64,000 nt of DNA from Physcomitrium patens (lineage: Eukaryota > Streptophyta > Bryopsida > Funariales > Funariaceae), in the NCBI RefSeq assembly GCF_000002425.4, contig NC_037273.1:1246483-1310482 (forward strand), written 5' to 3'. The translations under genes and the position numbers were made by a program. The notes beneath the pieces were generated by a model. It saw only the letters and a program-made list of their open reading frames with translations, had not been told where the DNA came from and did not search any database. Below are positions 40,001-52,639 of the stretch, piece after piece (within the stretch, counting starts at the first letter, position 1; every line of letters starts with the position of its first letter).

Positions 40001-42274
40001 TCTTGTTGATCATCATCCAGCGTAAATGGAAAGCAATCTTCTTGAGAAGTTTCACTTGCGTCACCAGTACCTCCAGAAGTGCTCCCCCCTGTTTGCATGT
40101 CGTCTGCCTTGGATCTAGAGACATGAATGATATCTCGTGTCACGTGAATAATCATGATAAAAATTCAAGCCAGCACCGGGCATGTGTAATGTGTCTACAG
40201 TCCAAGGAGGCATAAATATAAAACACAAAGGAGGGGGAGAAGGAAAGAAAGCGAGAGAGGATTACCTCATTGCTCCCATGAAGGGGTGTGCAAAGAATTC
40301 CTCAAAAGCCAACCGTTCAACTGCTCAACAAAGGAAAATATCTCACAAGCATCAGCGACACTACCTGAGCTACTACATAGTCAAAAATCATGACTTAGAC
40401 GAAGCCGGTGCAACAAAGAAAAACTTTGCCTCTTTGAAGGCTTAGAGCTTCTCTTATTCAGCATAAAATTTCATAAAACTGTGTACCACGGAGATGTAAA
40501 TTGAACTGGAGTCCAGTGTGTAACATAAGGATGCGACAAAATCCGACCACACCATAAAGTGGAGAACGCAACACACCTGGGTCCTTGCGCAGCAATTTAC
40601 GGCACATGTCTATGCAATCTGGGTGTAACTGAGCCATGATTGCATCTGGAAAGCGGATTTCTGTAGACTTGAGGATATTTTGAAGCAGCTGATAGACAGC
40701 GTTAAAGAACACATGCAGTAATTAGACATTTTTTTGTCGGAAAATGCACAACTTGTTTCCAAAGAGAGAATACGAACGTAAAGCCAGTTGCAAAGAATAG
40801 CACCTCTTTTCAGTAAAAACATAACTAGCAATGACGTAGCATTACCTGAACATGGTTGTTTCCAGAGAAAGGAGGTCGACCAGTGAACAACTGGTAGAGA
40901 ATAGCACCCACACTCCACAGATCTGCCTGCAAAGATCCCAAATCCAAGACAAACTCGAATCAATAACAAAGAACAAACACCACAAATAGCAACTCAGAAG
41001 TGCAGGACACAATCACAATAACTCTATTTGCATCATAAATGTGCACTTAACCGACATGGGGCAGAAGATAATCAAATATTTCTCTACAAATACTTGAAAT
41101 GCACAGATGTATTGGGCTTGCTTGGGCCAAATAAATATTTTGAACACTCCCACGAACTACTTTTTGATTCCAACTCAAGGTGAATCTTCAAAAATCATTG
41201 ATTTTCCTCTAACCCAACTGACTTCATATGCCACCACCGTTGCAATCGCAATCGCATACCAAATCCAAACGCAATCCTTGCAACTTGATCTCCAGGATAA
41301 TCAAGACAAGAGGTGTAACTGAACACCATTTAATTCAGGAATGCAGTGCTCAAGAGGATTGTTGGACAAAAAGCATGAAGATATTGGTCGAGAGTCCTAA
41401 ACTGTGAGAAAAGCACATCTACCTTAGCGTCATATCTCTTTGACTGGAGAATCTCTGGAGCCATGTACAGAGGTGATCCACATAGGGTCTCCGCCATGCC
41501 CTGAGGCATAAGCGATCTAGCGAATCCAAAGTCCGCAATCTTCAATACTGCAAGATCATCGTTCGTGGATAACAGCAGATTCTGCAAAGGAATGAGAGAA
41601 GAATGTTAAACAGGAAGGATCAGCCTAACAAATTTCAACTTCAGACAGGACGCTCAGCAGAGAGAACTTCACGCACAGTTGAAACTACCACAAAGAAATA
41701 TCCCAAAAAATTTGTGCGAGAAAAGCAAAGTATACATTACAATTCCGCCCTGACAAACCAATATGACAGCAGAAAAAGCAAAGTATGAAATAGTGTCATT
41801 CCAACCTGCGGCTTGAGATCCCGATGTATCAAATTATTATTCCGTAGCACCTGCAGCCCAGCTCCTGGAATGCCGACAATTGTCCACCCCACACACAAGA
41901 TAATCAAGGATTTTAACTTCTATCCTAACACGTGATATAGACCCACCCCAAATGTGTTCCAATTCATCCACCCTAACAATTTTACAATCCTAAGAAATAT
42001 TACGTACCCAGCTGCCGCATGAAGTGGCGTGCGACCACTTCGTCAACCTTGCCATACCGCTGGATGTAAGCGGCTAAATCACCACCTGCGCAGTACTCCA
42101 ACACAAGATATATCCTATTCTGCCCCTGCACCCACTCCCCAACGACCACATCAACAAAACCGCCCATAGCAAAACCAAAACCCTGCTGCCCAGTTTCACC
42201 CAAGTCCGCCTACTCACCGAATTAGGGTTACCCCACGAATTAATTTACACTCTCCAACAAGTATGTAAAAGGGG

Positions 42275-42319
<45 letters not shown>

Positions 42320-42621
42320 CTGAAATCCAGACCAACCTCGACAATATCGTGTAAGCGGATGATATTGGGGTGATCAGTCCTCCGCAGAATGGCAATTTCG
42401 CTCCTCAGACTCTCCTGCAACTTTTTGTTCAACTTCTCAGTCGCGATCTCTTTGATTGCCACCTGAAAAGCCGAGTGCTGCTTGTGATGCGCCTTCCACA
42501 CCACCGCAAAACTACCCGATCCTATCTGCTGCGTCACAATGTAATCTCCGATCACCCTCTGCCCGCCCCCTCCAAACCCACCCCCCAAATAATGATTCCC
42601 CCCTGGCAGTCGCCCCGCCAT
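37089..42621 (-). CDS. ATG1: autophagy-initiating Ser/Thr kinase ATG1, thirteen exons
   Basis: ATG1 is the ULK-type kinase that partners ATG13 to start autophagosome formation. Exons are 42621-42337, 42125-42008, 41864-41806, 41581-41423, 40926-40846, 40688-40577, 40320-40266, 40114-39759, 39340-39272, 39037-38712, 38281-38029, 37797-37727 and 37319-37089; the CDS is 2175 nt (724 residues) with GT-AG introns. The kinase domain spans about 27-284: glycine loop IGSGSFAVV at 33-41, VAIK lysine at 57, HRD at 148-150, DFG at 171-173, activation-loop [13 protein letters not shown] with Thr186. The middle is low-complexity Ser/Gly/Pro. EREYVLV (about 442-448) is a candidate ATG8-interacting motif. 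Residues 541-724 form a helical MIT-like region ([45 protein letters not shown]), as in plant ATG1. ATG 42621 (GCGATGGCG) is used because the in-frame upstream codon is TTG. Introns 1 and 11 carry long A/T runs and intron 8 a (GA)n tract. Confidence 0.95.
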
Positions 42622-42639
42622 CGCCAACTCCTCTCCCAA

Positions 42640-43440
42640 GTGACAGATAATTCACGGTAAAATTGCGGCAAAATCTCGCCGAGTCGAGGGCTGGCTACAT
42701 AACGCAACACACCAACTGCACACACGCAAAAGACAAAAGCTAAGCTACGGCAGGGGCGTGGAAATGACAACGCCCATTCAAATGTCCATCACGGTGCAAT
42801 TGCATACGCCAACGATGAAAAGTCCATGCAATTGTCGTTAAAAGTAGCCTTGTCTCCTTCAGTCCCCCCCCCCCCCCCCCCCCTTGCTAGCGTGAAGGAC
42901 GACGTTCACCCACACCGACAAGTACGCTACACGCTACACTACACACAAACAACAAGAGTGCGAATCGAGCATTCCTCCATAGCCAGCAGCATTACCACCC
43001 CACCCTGTCCCCAATCCTCCTCAACCCTTCTCAATCTTCCTCAATCCCTTCGTCTTCTTCGTCTTCCTCGCCCCACCCCCAATCCCGCGCTATTCTTCGT
43101 TCTTCGTCCTTCCGCAATATGGACGAGAGATTGATTGTGTGCGATCCACACTCCCTGCCTCCGGACCCCCGCCCCCCAACTTAAAAAAGTTCCTTTTCCT
43201 CACAATAGTTTCCTCGCTTTTTACTTTAAAAAGGGGAGTTTCCGCTGCGGGTAGTTGCGTTTCGGGTCCGCTTCGTATCGTATCTGCGGTGTGAACGGGG
43301 TCTTGATGTGTATGGTGGCGAACATGGGGAATGGGAATGGGAAGGGGAATGGAATTGGGGTTTAATGAGGTGAAACTGTGAGGATGGTTTTATACGTGGT
43401 GGATACATTTGTGGGTGTGTGATATGTTTAACAATATGTG
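42640..43440. promoter_or_regulatory. GC-rich upstream region of ATG1
   Basis: Roughly 800 bases of GC-rich DNA precede the ATG1 start on the minus strand. They include a C-run near 42866-42882 (G-run on the gene strand) and CTTCGTCTTC repeats near 43045-43070. No clear TATA element is seen on the gene strand, and no divergent coding gene is recognisable. Confidence 0.4.
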
Positions 43441-44493
43441 TAGATTAGGTCTGAAGGACTTTGCGTCAATATTTGAATATAGTCTTGCTTTCACTTTTGA
43501 TTATTGTTTTTTAATACTATAATTCACTTATTGTTTTTTCACTTGTAATTCTACAGACATTTTTTTAAATTATTTTTAATACTTGCGAAAAATGAATAAA
43601 AAACTTTCCAGTTGGCAATCAACAGTTCTTAACTAATAAAGTTTCGTTTAGGGTAATTATTTATATGAATAGCTTTTATAATCATCTTTTTTCATAAAGT
43701 CAAGTGTTATGTAAAAAAAATAATAAAGTATGTTGAGACTGTTAATTTAATTCAATGAGTTTTTTTAATAATTAATTATTTTTATAATTTTTTACTAATC
43801 ACATGTAATAAAGTATTGAAATAGTTCAACTAATACTTGATTACATGAATTTAAATTGATTCTTTTACTTCATTAATTATAAGAATAAATAGTCAATACA
43901 AGCGCCTGAAATTAACTTTAAAACACAAAAAGTAAACTTAATATGACATGACTTTCATTTGTTGCATAATTATAACTAGATTTTAGTGGCCAATCACAAT
44001 GAATAACTTCAATACGAACTGAACTGTAGACACTAATGTCTATTAAATCAATTAAAAGAAGAACAACATCAAAATCAGGAAGAAAAAAAAATATATATAT
44101 ATATATATATAAACAAAAAAAACAAAAAAACAATATCATATTCCCCCTCCCCCAGTTGGCTCTAATGCATTGTTTAATTTAAAAAAATGGTTATTTTTAA
44201 TATTAATAAAAAATAATAAGACCAAGTACATTATCTGAAACACTAATCTAAGTACAAATCTATGGTATATTATTGCTTGAAAATTTGTTAATCATATGTA
44301 AATGATAATACTTAAAAGCAATAATATGTGTATTTAGTCTAAATGCAAATCTATACACAAGTATATGCTACTCTTTTATACATAAGTAGAAGACATTACA
44401 ATTAATATGCAATGATCCAAATTATCATTATATTTTATTACACTCAAATTTGTCAACCATAATTCTAAAGATCAATGCCAATGTAAAGAATGT

Positions 44494-44530
<37 letters not shown>

Positions 44531-45290
44531 TAAAACACAGTATTAATGATGTACTTTTGCACTATATTAAAATTTAAATTTTTATGTTAATTATAATATT
44601 ATAAATCCAAAATAAAGTATTTTTTTTAAAGGTTTTACAATTCAAAGAAATCAACATTCTTGTGAATTAACTGTAAATTTTCATTCTTGCAATATAGTTT
44701 TTATAATAAATTCTATTAATAAACATACTAAACATTCTTTACTCTTATAATAATATATATATTTTCTATCTAAGTTAATAACATTAGAGAGCCATGATCT
44801 TACAAAATACATGTAAAAAATGGTTGCGAAAAATGTAGTGATTCTGATGGTTTTTATTTAATTTTAAGCCCATAATAATAGAATGAAAATAATAAGAAAA
44901 TTATAATAATAACCAAATGCTCTCTATATAAAAAACTTAATCTGAAAACTTCAATGATTTTCTAATGAATCTCAAGCTATTGCAAAACCTATCAAATGCA
45001 TTCATATGGAGTGGATACAGCAAGTGACTAAAATATATTGTATTACACAATATAGCACATAACAACACTCTTTTGTTATACATCCACATCTATTGTACAA
45101 AAACATCTCTATACATGGTAACACATCTATTGTGGAAATATAATATGCCATTATTGATGCTCAAATTCTAGAGGGAACAATCTAGTCAGAGCCACTGAAA
45201 AAAACTAAAAAATGATACACAATATCACATAAACCAGATTCGGAATGTTGATAACTTTTACTATGGTACATGAAACAAACTACTTCCTTA
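43441..45290. other. AT-rich intergenic DNA, no gene seen
   Basis: This is AT-rich sequence with a (TA)n tract near 44091-44110 and a T-run of about 30 near 44499-44529. No coding or transposon signature is recognised. Confidence 0.65.
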
Positions 45291-45750
45291 AGAAACAGTC
45301 ATGAACAAGCCATGTGAACTAATAACATTTAATAACTCCTTCGGATTTGCACAAGCTCCTTCATGTCTCCATGCACATCAATTACTTTCCCACTCTGTGT
45401 ATGTCAAGCTGGAATCCCAGCTTTATTTATTTACAAGTCTTGACAAACTACTGCTCTGGAATGCTTTCTCCAAGTCTTGTCTTAGAGAGGGCAAAATAGC
45501 CCATCACATTGTGTATCTTCGTGTGCAACTTCGTTTTCAACAAGATGTTGTCCAAGGGGTGGGGGTGCAACATGCAAGTGTTGCAAGAAACTTGACCGAA
45601 TCAAGTTTAGATGTGGTCGGAGATCGACTTTGCCTCTAGTGCCGAATGGACACAACATTTCGCTTGGAATTTTCCAATATTTCCTTGGACGTCACCTTTG
45701 CAGGCAAAGGCGAAGGACAACCACCTGGATTTATGAGACTGAGGACTATC

Positions 45751-46464
45751 CTAACTACCGTTCTCTGCGCGACTTGGAGAAAACCTGTTGAGAAATTCTG
45801 TGTGCATTGCTCTTGCCCTCTTGTCTGGATCAACGTTCTTATCAATCGCCACAGACGAGGCGCAATTCTTATCAACCCGCCAACAGCCATCGTCGAAGTT
45901 CAACTGGTAGCTCTTGAGGTCATAGTTCAGCCGTTCGCTGCGGGAGTAGTGCAGCGAGTGTTACGCGCTGTGCGATTGCTCTCTTAAAAACCTGATGAGC
46001 TGCTTCCAGCAGTGGGGTTTACAATATTCCTCGCTAACGTCGATCTCCAACATCTTATTCTTCTTCGTTGAATCCACGGCTGGAACTTTGACAGGGTGAT
46101 TACTCGACCCACGAGGCAAGAACCAACGATAAATCGTTGCTCCCATCGTTTTAGACCTTGGCAGATTGTTCGATCTGGCTTCTGTGCTCACGATGTTGAG
46201 TCTGACAAATGGTGCTCGCTTCAGATTCGACCTATCGTCGATACGTCGTGGAACGATTCGATCGTCTTCAGAAGGAGCAACACTCGATGCTGCAGTAGTA
46301 CCCACCAGTGCTCGGGTGCCCCGCTGCAACCGCTGGATGGCGCTTGAAAATTTTTCTTGCGCTTTGTTGGAAACCTGAACCAAGACGGTGTCCAAGATCC
46401 TAGTCTGCGGCTCACCGTCAACATCGCCTGGCCAGACCTCACGCTTAGGCTTGAAGGACGCCAT
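45751..46464 (-). pseudogene. unrecognised reading frame of 237 codons broken by one TAA
   Basis: From ATG 46464 (context GACATGGCG, good for a plant start) one frame runs to TAG at 45751-45753, interrupted by a single TAA at 45961-45963. Before the stop it has a Lys/Arg- and Ser-rich region (SKTMGATIYRWFLPRGSSN, then EEYCKPHCWKQLIRFLRE). After the stop, RSERLNYDLKSYQLNFDDG resembles the YD..SY.LNFDDG-type motif of small plant-specific proteins often called stress- or elicitor-responsive. The sense of the frame after the stop argues for a recent nonsense mutation, an assembly error, or an undetected splice. The small GC island is bounded by transposon-rich DNA. The motif match is from memory and of low certainty. 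Confidence 0.45.
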
Positions 46465-46479
46465 GTCTATCCACAAAAT

Positions 46480-47280
46480 CTCTTCACCAATCTAGTGCAG
46501 CCGCTAAAATTTGACAATGCTTTTGTCACAAGAATCCACCATGTGGTCAGAGGAGATACCCCATTCAGGGTGCAATCCAAAGTCATTCTTCCTAAACTAA
46601 CCGACCCCGAAACTTCTCTTGCAACAACGACAAGAAAATGACCGCACTCGCAACGGCCTCGAAGGCAACAATATAGATACTTCAACGACGCGAGAACAAA
46701 AAAGAAAAAAAGAAAAGAAAAAAAGAATCATGATAATACAATTGAAATATTAGAGGAATAAACGCACCTCCAGCGCTTTAAAGAACCAATGCAGCGCTTA
46801 AGGAGACATCACATGAAATCGCAATGAAATCTACAATAGATATCAACAGCGCAACTAAGAAAAGCCTGCACAAAAATTGAAAGCCCAAGGCTCTTATCAG
46901 CTCCTCGAGAGAGCTTCGTCACAGCATCTGAAAAATGCATGTTATGTGAATAAATTCTCCGTAACAGCGACAGGGTCCAGCTAGAGATTAGGAACCGGAA
47001 TCAGGAAGTGTCGATCACCCGCAGCTCGGACGCTTGATTGTTGCGATACGGCCACCGAATTGATGACCGGAAAACAATCCCCCCTCCCAAGATCCCACAC
47101 CGACACGCAAAGCTTGAGAAACTCACTGTCCCTTCTAAGGCCCAGCTTCCGCGGTCTTAGAATGTTCGTGGCTGGTGGCTCTGAGTACACGGTCAGGAGT
47201 GTTCCGCAGTCATGGAAGTATCTTCTATTTCCGCAGTGCGACGTCACTCTGCTACCTCTCAGTGACGCAGTGAAGTAAAG
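46480..47280. other. remainder of the small GC island
   Basis: The segment holds an 88-codon minus-strand open frame (46981-47247; FHDCGTLLTVYSEPPATN) with no recognised domain, and A-rich DNA near 46700-46740. The frame might be an upstream exon of the reading frame at 45751-46464, but I cannot show a splice pair. Confidence 0.35.
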
Positions 47281-48875
47281 TTATCAACAAAGTAAAAGTT
47301 TGCTTGAATGAAATGTAAGGAACTGCAAACTTGATATCATACTTTTACTTTCTCTAGTTTGTATAATTTTTAAGAATAAATTATAAGACATATAAATAGA
47401 TTTGGTAAAACTATTTCTAAATTAGATTAATAGGCAAGCAATGGGCTAGGTTGAACTTTTAGTTTAATAAATTGTATTAAATATAAAAATATCAATATTA
47501 GCTAGAAATTAATTGTATGAATAACCTACAATAATTACGAGTTTTATAGGTTGAGTTTAGTTTTTAATTTAGAAAACATGCAACTTCACTTATTAATTAA
47601 TAAATAACAAAGTACAAAAAATCTAGAGAGATTTGAATCATGACTTGAATACATAAGTTTCATTGTTATAATTCATATTAGCATTGGTCTTACATTAGTA
47701 ATATTTTCTAAATTTTTAAAAATAAATAGAAATAAACAAAATTATTTGAAAACATATTATATAAATAATATCTTCTTTCAAAGACTTAATTTTTTTTCTT
47801 AGATATAGATTAAAAATTTTGACTCCTATAAATATGCCACATAGCTATTTAAAATTATGTCCTATAATTTTATTACTTTTAAGAAGTTGCAATAGAAGCA
47901 ACCTACTATTTGAGGCTTAAGCCACAAGCCTCTTGATTTTTAAGAAGCTTCTACAAGTTTTGGTAGTTAGTGTGTATATATATATATATATATATATACA
48001 AAAAGGAAAAATTAAAGCCATCATCATTTGTATTGATTTCTTTATTGTATTCATGTCTTGGTTCAACATTATTTAGTTTTAAAATATTTTGCAATATACA
48101 TTCTAGTTCTTATATAGATTTTTTTTTATGTCTTCTTTGTTTATTTTTTTCTTTATAAATATAAAAGTATTTTATATTTTTAAAAATTTATCTAAATTTA
48201 TATCTTTTATAATTTTATAAGATTAATAATATATTATATTTTTTATTTATAATAATCAATAGATTATTCTATTTTTTTATAGATATTTTAATTCTTTATA
48301 AATTTTAAGTTATTTATCTTTAAAATAATGTATATATGTATATATTTATATAATTATATTATTTCCTTTCTTATTAGTTTTTTTCCATAAAAAAAATAGG
48401 CTACCTTCATTTGTAAAAAAGTCCTTTTGATATTAATTATTATGTTTTTTTTCTTCTAATTAGAGTTTTTATAATTTTAACTCCAAGTTATCTTAGTTAA
48501 AAGAAGAAAAACTTCAAGATTCTACACTAAAAAGAAGTGACACTAGATTTATAACTATTACAAATATGAATTTTTTAATACTCAAAAAACATAAAATATA
48601 TGTATGAATAATATTAATTATAAACATTATTGTTATACATATAGAAAAAATGAATACTTAAGTTTAATCTAAGTATGAAGAAGTTCTATGATTGTATAAA
48701 TGACATGAATTACAAACAATTAAAGAGTCAATATACTCTTATGTTACCAAAAAAAATAGATAATTACTCAAAAATGGTATAACATTAAAACTATAAGGCC
48801 TATTGTCAATAAAAAGAAGACTAAAAGTTTGTAAAACAAGACTAGAAACAAGTAAGATATAGATAAGAGTGATAA
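47281..48875. other. AT-rich intergenic DNA, no gene seen
   Basis: Very AT-rich DNA with a (TA)n tract near 47975-47998 and no recognisable domain. It ends at the chromovirus 5' LTR. Confidence 0.6.
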
Positions 48876-49280
48876 TGTCACAGACATACATATTTACCCT
48901 GATAATTATCTAAATAATAAGAATAGATAGAAGTAAGTCAAAATAGATAAATATGATAATATCTTGTAGAAAGCTTCCTATAAGCTTTATAGACGCTATT
49001 TTGCCTTTATACATGTCTGTAGGTGATTGGTAGGTTGAAAACTTGGCCAATAAGGTAGCCATGTGTCAACATGTTGACCACTTGTAGTATGAGTTGGACA
49101 TATGGCGCACACCTAAGAAACTTGCCTTGCAAATTAGACATGTGTCTTATAAGTTGGGTGCAAATTAAAGGTCCTATAGCATTTTGTCAAATACTTTATT
49201 CTATTTTGTTACTTTTCTTTTGACACTGATTCCATGAGTTTATGTATCTTCTTCCAGTTTATATCTTTTATAGATTGTCA
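48876..49280 (+). repeat. 5' LTR of chromovirus copy 1
   Basis: It matches 55874 onwards through GACATACATATTTACC, AGCTTTATAGA, GGTGATTGGTAG, CATGTCAACATGTTGACCAC and ACTTGCCTTGCAAATTAGAC. A segment of about 150-200 bases present in the 3' LTR is missing after 49170, so this LTR is internally deleted. The end point is approximate. Confidence 0.8.
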
Positions 49281-49429
49281 AGAGTGCACATATAATATCA
49301 AAGATTTATTTTTTCTTAATTAAGAATACATTACCATATTTTCTTGATAAGACATAAGCGTATTAGAAGTTGTAGATTATCCTCTTTTAAACTGATATTG
49401 TTTCTAATTTTTTTTCTTGATTCATGAGT

Positions 49430-50470
49430 ATTTTATTTTGTGAAAATAGACACCTTTCTTTTTATTGTGTTAACATGAGAGAACTTGCTAAAATGAGGAC
49501 TGCAATAGCTCAAATGCAAGATCAAATGAAAGAGTTAATGCTTACAATGCATCAACTTAGTCTACCACCACAAGGAGCAATAAGTTTATTAGGCAATAAA
49601 GATATAGAGATGATTAGAGTTGCTTCAATATCTACACCAAGACATATTATTACTCCTACAACCGAACATCGTTCAAGTTTCTAAGGACCAAAAATTGGAT
49701 TGCTTGAGAAGTTTGATGGCACAAGATCTAAGTTTCAAGGATTCATCAATCAAGTACAATTAGTGATTGCAGTACAACCTCAAAGTTATCCAACTCAAGG
49801 ATCATAAGTCAGGTTTATTAAAATACTACTTTCAGATTCTCTTTTATCATGGTTTTCATCATTTTTCAAACAATGTGATCCAATATTGGATAATTTGAAA
49901 GCATTCTTAGTAGAATTTTGATCTATATTTGAAAAACATAATACAATCGATGTTGCAACCAAAAAGATTTGTATCTTGTGACAAAGCAATCGATTAGTGA
50001 TATTATATACTTCACAATTTTGATAATTAGTAATAGATATCAAGTAGGATGATGCAACACTCATCAGCCAATTTCTCTACAAATTACAATATGAAGTAAA
50101 GAAATTAATGCTCAATTTATCTGATTCTCAAATATTGAGTCAAGTAATTGACTTTACTATAAAATGTGATAATTATCTTTTTAAATTTTGATCTGAGAAT
50201 CACATAAAGAAACCTCAATGTTATTACAATTCAACATCGACACCAACGACTTTTTAATCTAAATATTTGGAAGTAGAAGACATACAAATTAATGCAGTAC
50301 GTTTTAAACCTCTTATTAAATAAGAAAAAAATAGTCGTTGTCAAAAAATACTATGTTTATATTATAAAAAAGCTAAGCTCATTGTTCAATATTGTCCAAA
50401 GAAACGAGACAACTACATAATGAAGAGTAATGCTATCAAAGATGAAAAAATGTTGAAAAACAAATTTGTC
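49430..50470 (+). pseudogene. gag region of chromovirus copy 1
   Basis: An open stretch (49424-49684) includes MRELAKMRTAIAQMQDQMKE, a coiled-coil-like gag start. Downstream there are gag-like fragments with stops and a degraded CCHC zinc knuckle near 50350-50400 (CLYYKKAKLIVQYCPKK), in which the second cysteine and the histidine are lost. Confidence 0.75.
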
Positions 50471-50559
50471 TAGCTACAATAGGGACCGTACAACTGGAAT
50501 CTTGTACAATTCTTAATGAAAGTCCTATTCTCTTCTCAAAATCCTCTTCTTGTTTTACA

Positions 50560-52500
50560 ATAGATGTGGGTTTAGGATCTAGTAATCACAAAGCCTCTGC
50601 CTTAATTGATTCAAGAACCTCAGCTTATTTTTTAGATGAAGAATTTTTTAAAAGTCATAATATATAGTTAGTACAAAAAACTAAACCCGTACACATAGAA
50701 GTCATAAACAATCGTCCATTATCTTTTAGAGATAATACTCATAAAAAACTTCCTATAGATGTAGTAATAAATGATCATAATAGTCGCATAATTTTTAATA
50801 TAATTAGATCTCCCTCTAATCCAGTTATTTTAGGTTTATCATGGCTAAAAAATTATAATCTTGTGATAGATTGGATTTCTCACAAACTTGACTTTTCTTC
50901 AAACACCATTAAGAATTTTTCTAATCCAGTAGAAAGCTATGAGTTTAATATAGCCAAACCTGTACTTGTAGGTACAAAAACTTTTTTGTATGCTACAAAA
51001 AAAGGATCGTCTTTTGTTATTTATGTGACACCCATTTTAAATGATAGAAAGATTATAAGTGAAATTCCAAGTCAATATTAAGATTTTAAAGATATTTTTG
51101 AAAAGAAGAATGTAGATATTCTCTCGGAGCATCATTCATATGATTGTTCAATCAATCTTAAAGAAAGAACTCATCTACCATTTGGTTCAATCTATTGTTT
51201 ATCACAAAATGAGTTGGCTCAACTCAAGAAGTACATTGATGAAAACTTGGCCAAAAATTTCATACGCCATTCAAAATCTTCTACAAGAGCTCTTATCTTA
51301 TTTGTGAAAAAAAAAAGATAGATCATTGCAAATGTGTGTAGATTATCGAGGACTCAATAAGATTACCATCAAGAATAGATATCCTCTGCTTTTGATATCT
51401 AGACTTCTTGATAAATTAAATTAAGCTAAGATCTATACAAAAATAGATCTACAAGGAGCATACAATTTGGTTTACATTAAAGAACGAGATGAATGAAAGA
51501 TTGTATTTCAAATAAGGTATGAACACTTTGAATATAATATCATGTCTTTTGGACTCACAAATATACCAGATGCTTTTCAACATCTTATGAATGATATTTT
51601 TTGTGAGTTTTTGGATGATTTTATTGTTTGTTACTTAGACGACATTTTAATCTACTCTAAGAATATAGAAGAATATGAAATTCATGTTTGTCATGTGTTA
51701 CAAAAACTTAGAGATGTGGGATTGTATGCTAAGATGGAAAAGTGTATATTCCACACTACTCAAGTTGATTTCTTAGGATATATCATTTCAAACAATGGTC
51801 TAATGATGGATCCTAAAAAAACTCACACAATTATGGACTAGAAGATTCTAAAAATAATAAGAGATGTACAATACTTTTTGGAATTTACCAATTTCTAACA
51901 AATCTTCATCAATAATTTTTTTAAAGTTGTAGCACGACTTATATGCTCAACTTGTAAAAACAAGCTTGAGTAGAGTAAAGAAACAAAAACATCATTTGCA
52001 GCTTTGAAAAAAGCTTTTATTTCTATACCGATTCTGCATTGTGTTGACTTCTCTAGAACATTTTTTTTGAAGACAGATACATTTGACTTTGCCTTGAATG
52101 TAGTCTTGTCACAAATAGGAGCAAATGACAAACTTCATCTAGTAGCTTTTCATTTAAGAAAATTTTGAACAGCTAAGATTAATTATGAAATCTCCAACAA
52201 GGAACTTTTTACAATCGTGGATTCTTTTTAAGAATAGGATTATTATTTAGAAGGTGCTTCAAGTCCAGTCACCCTATATATGGATCACAAGAACCTTTAG
52301 TATTTCATATTAGCATGTATTTTGAATTGTCACTAGCCTTGTTGGAGCATGTCTTTGTCAAGATTAAAGTTCAATATCTTTTATTGGTTAAGAAAACAAC
52401 AAGGTTTATTTGATGGCCTTTCTAGACATTTTTATCTTATATTAAAAGAAAGAAAAGCAGCTTTTGAGCAACAAAAGATAATTTTATTAAAGCTAGAATA
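50560..52500 (+). pseudogene. protease, reverse transcriptase and RNase H of chromovirus copy 1
   Basis: The protease region has SALIDSRTSAYFLDEEF, where the DSG active site reads DSR. The reverse transcriptase has [17 protein letters not shown] and an intact YLDD box at 51632-51643 within a 99-codon uninterrupted frame (51542-51841). RNase H follows with FALNVVLSQIG and LYMDHKNL. Stops interrupt most segments. Confidence 0.88.
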
Positions 52501-52639
52501 ATTTCATCTCCGAGCAATGAAATCAACATTGACTATTTATTTGACTATTTTCAAGCAGATCTAAGTAAGTATGTCCTCAGATCCTCTTGTTCATGATATT
52601 AAAGACAATTCCTCTAAGTCTCAAGATACTTCCAAGTTT

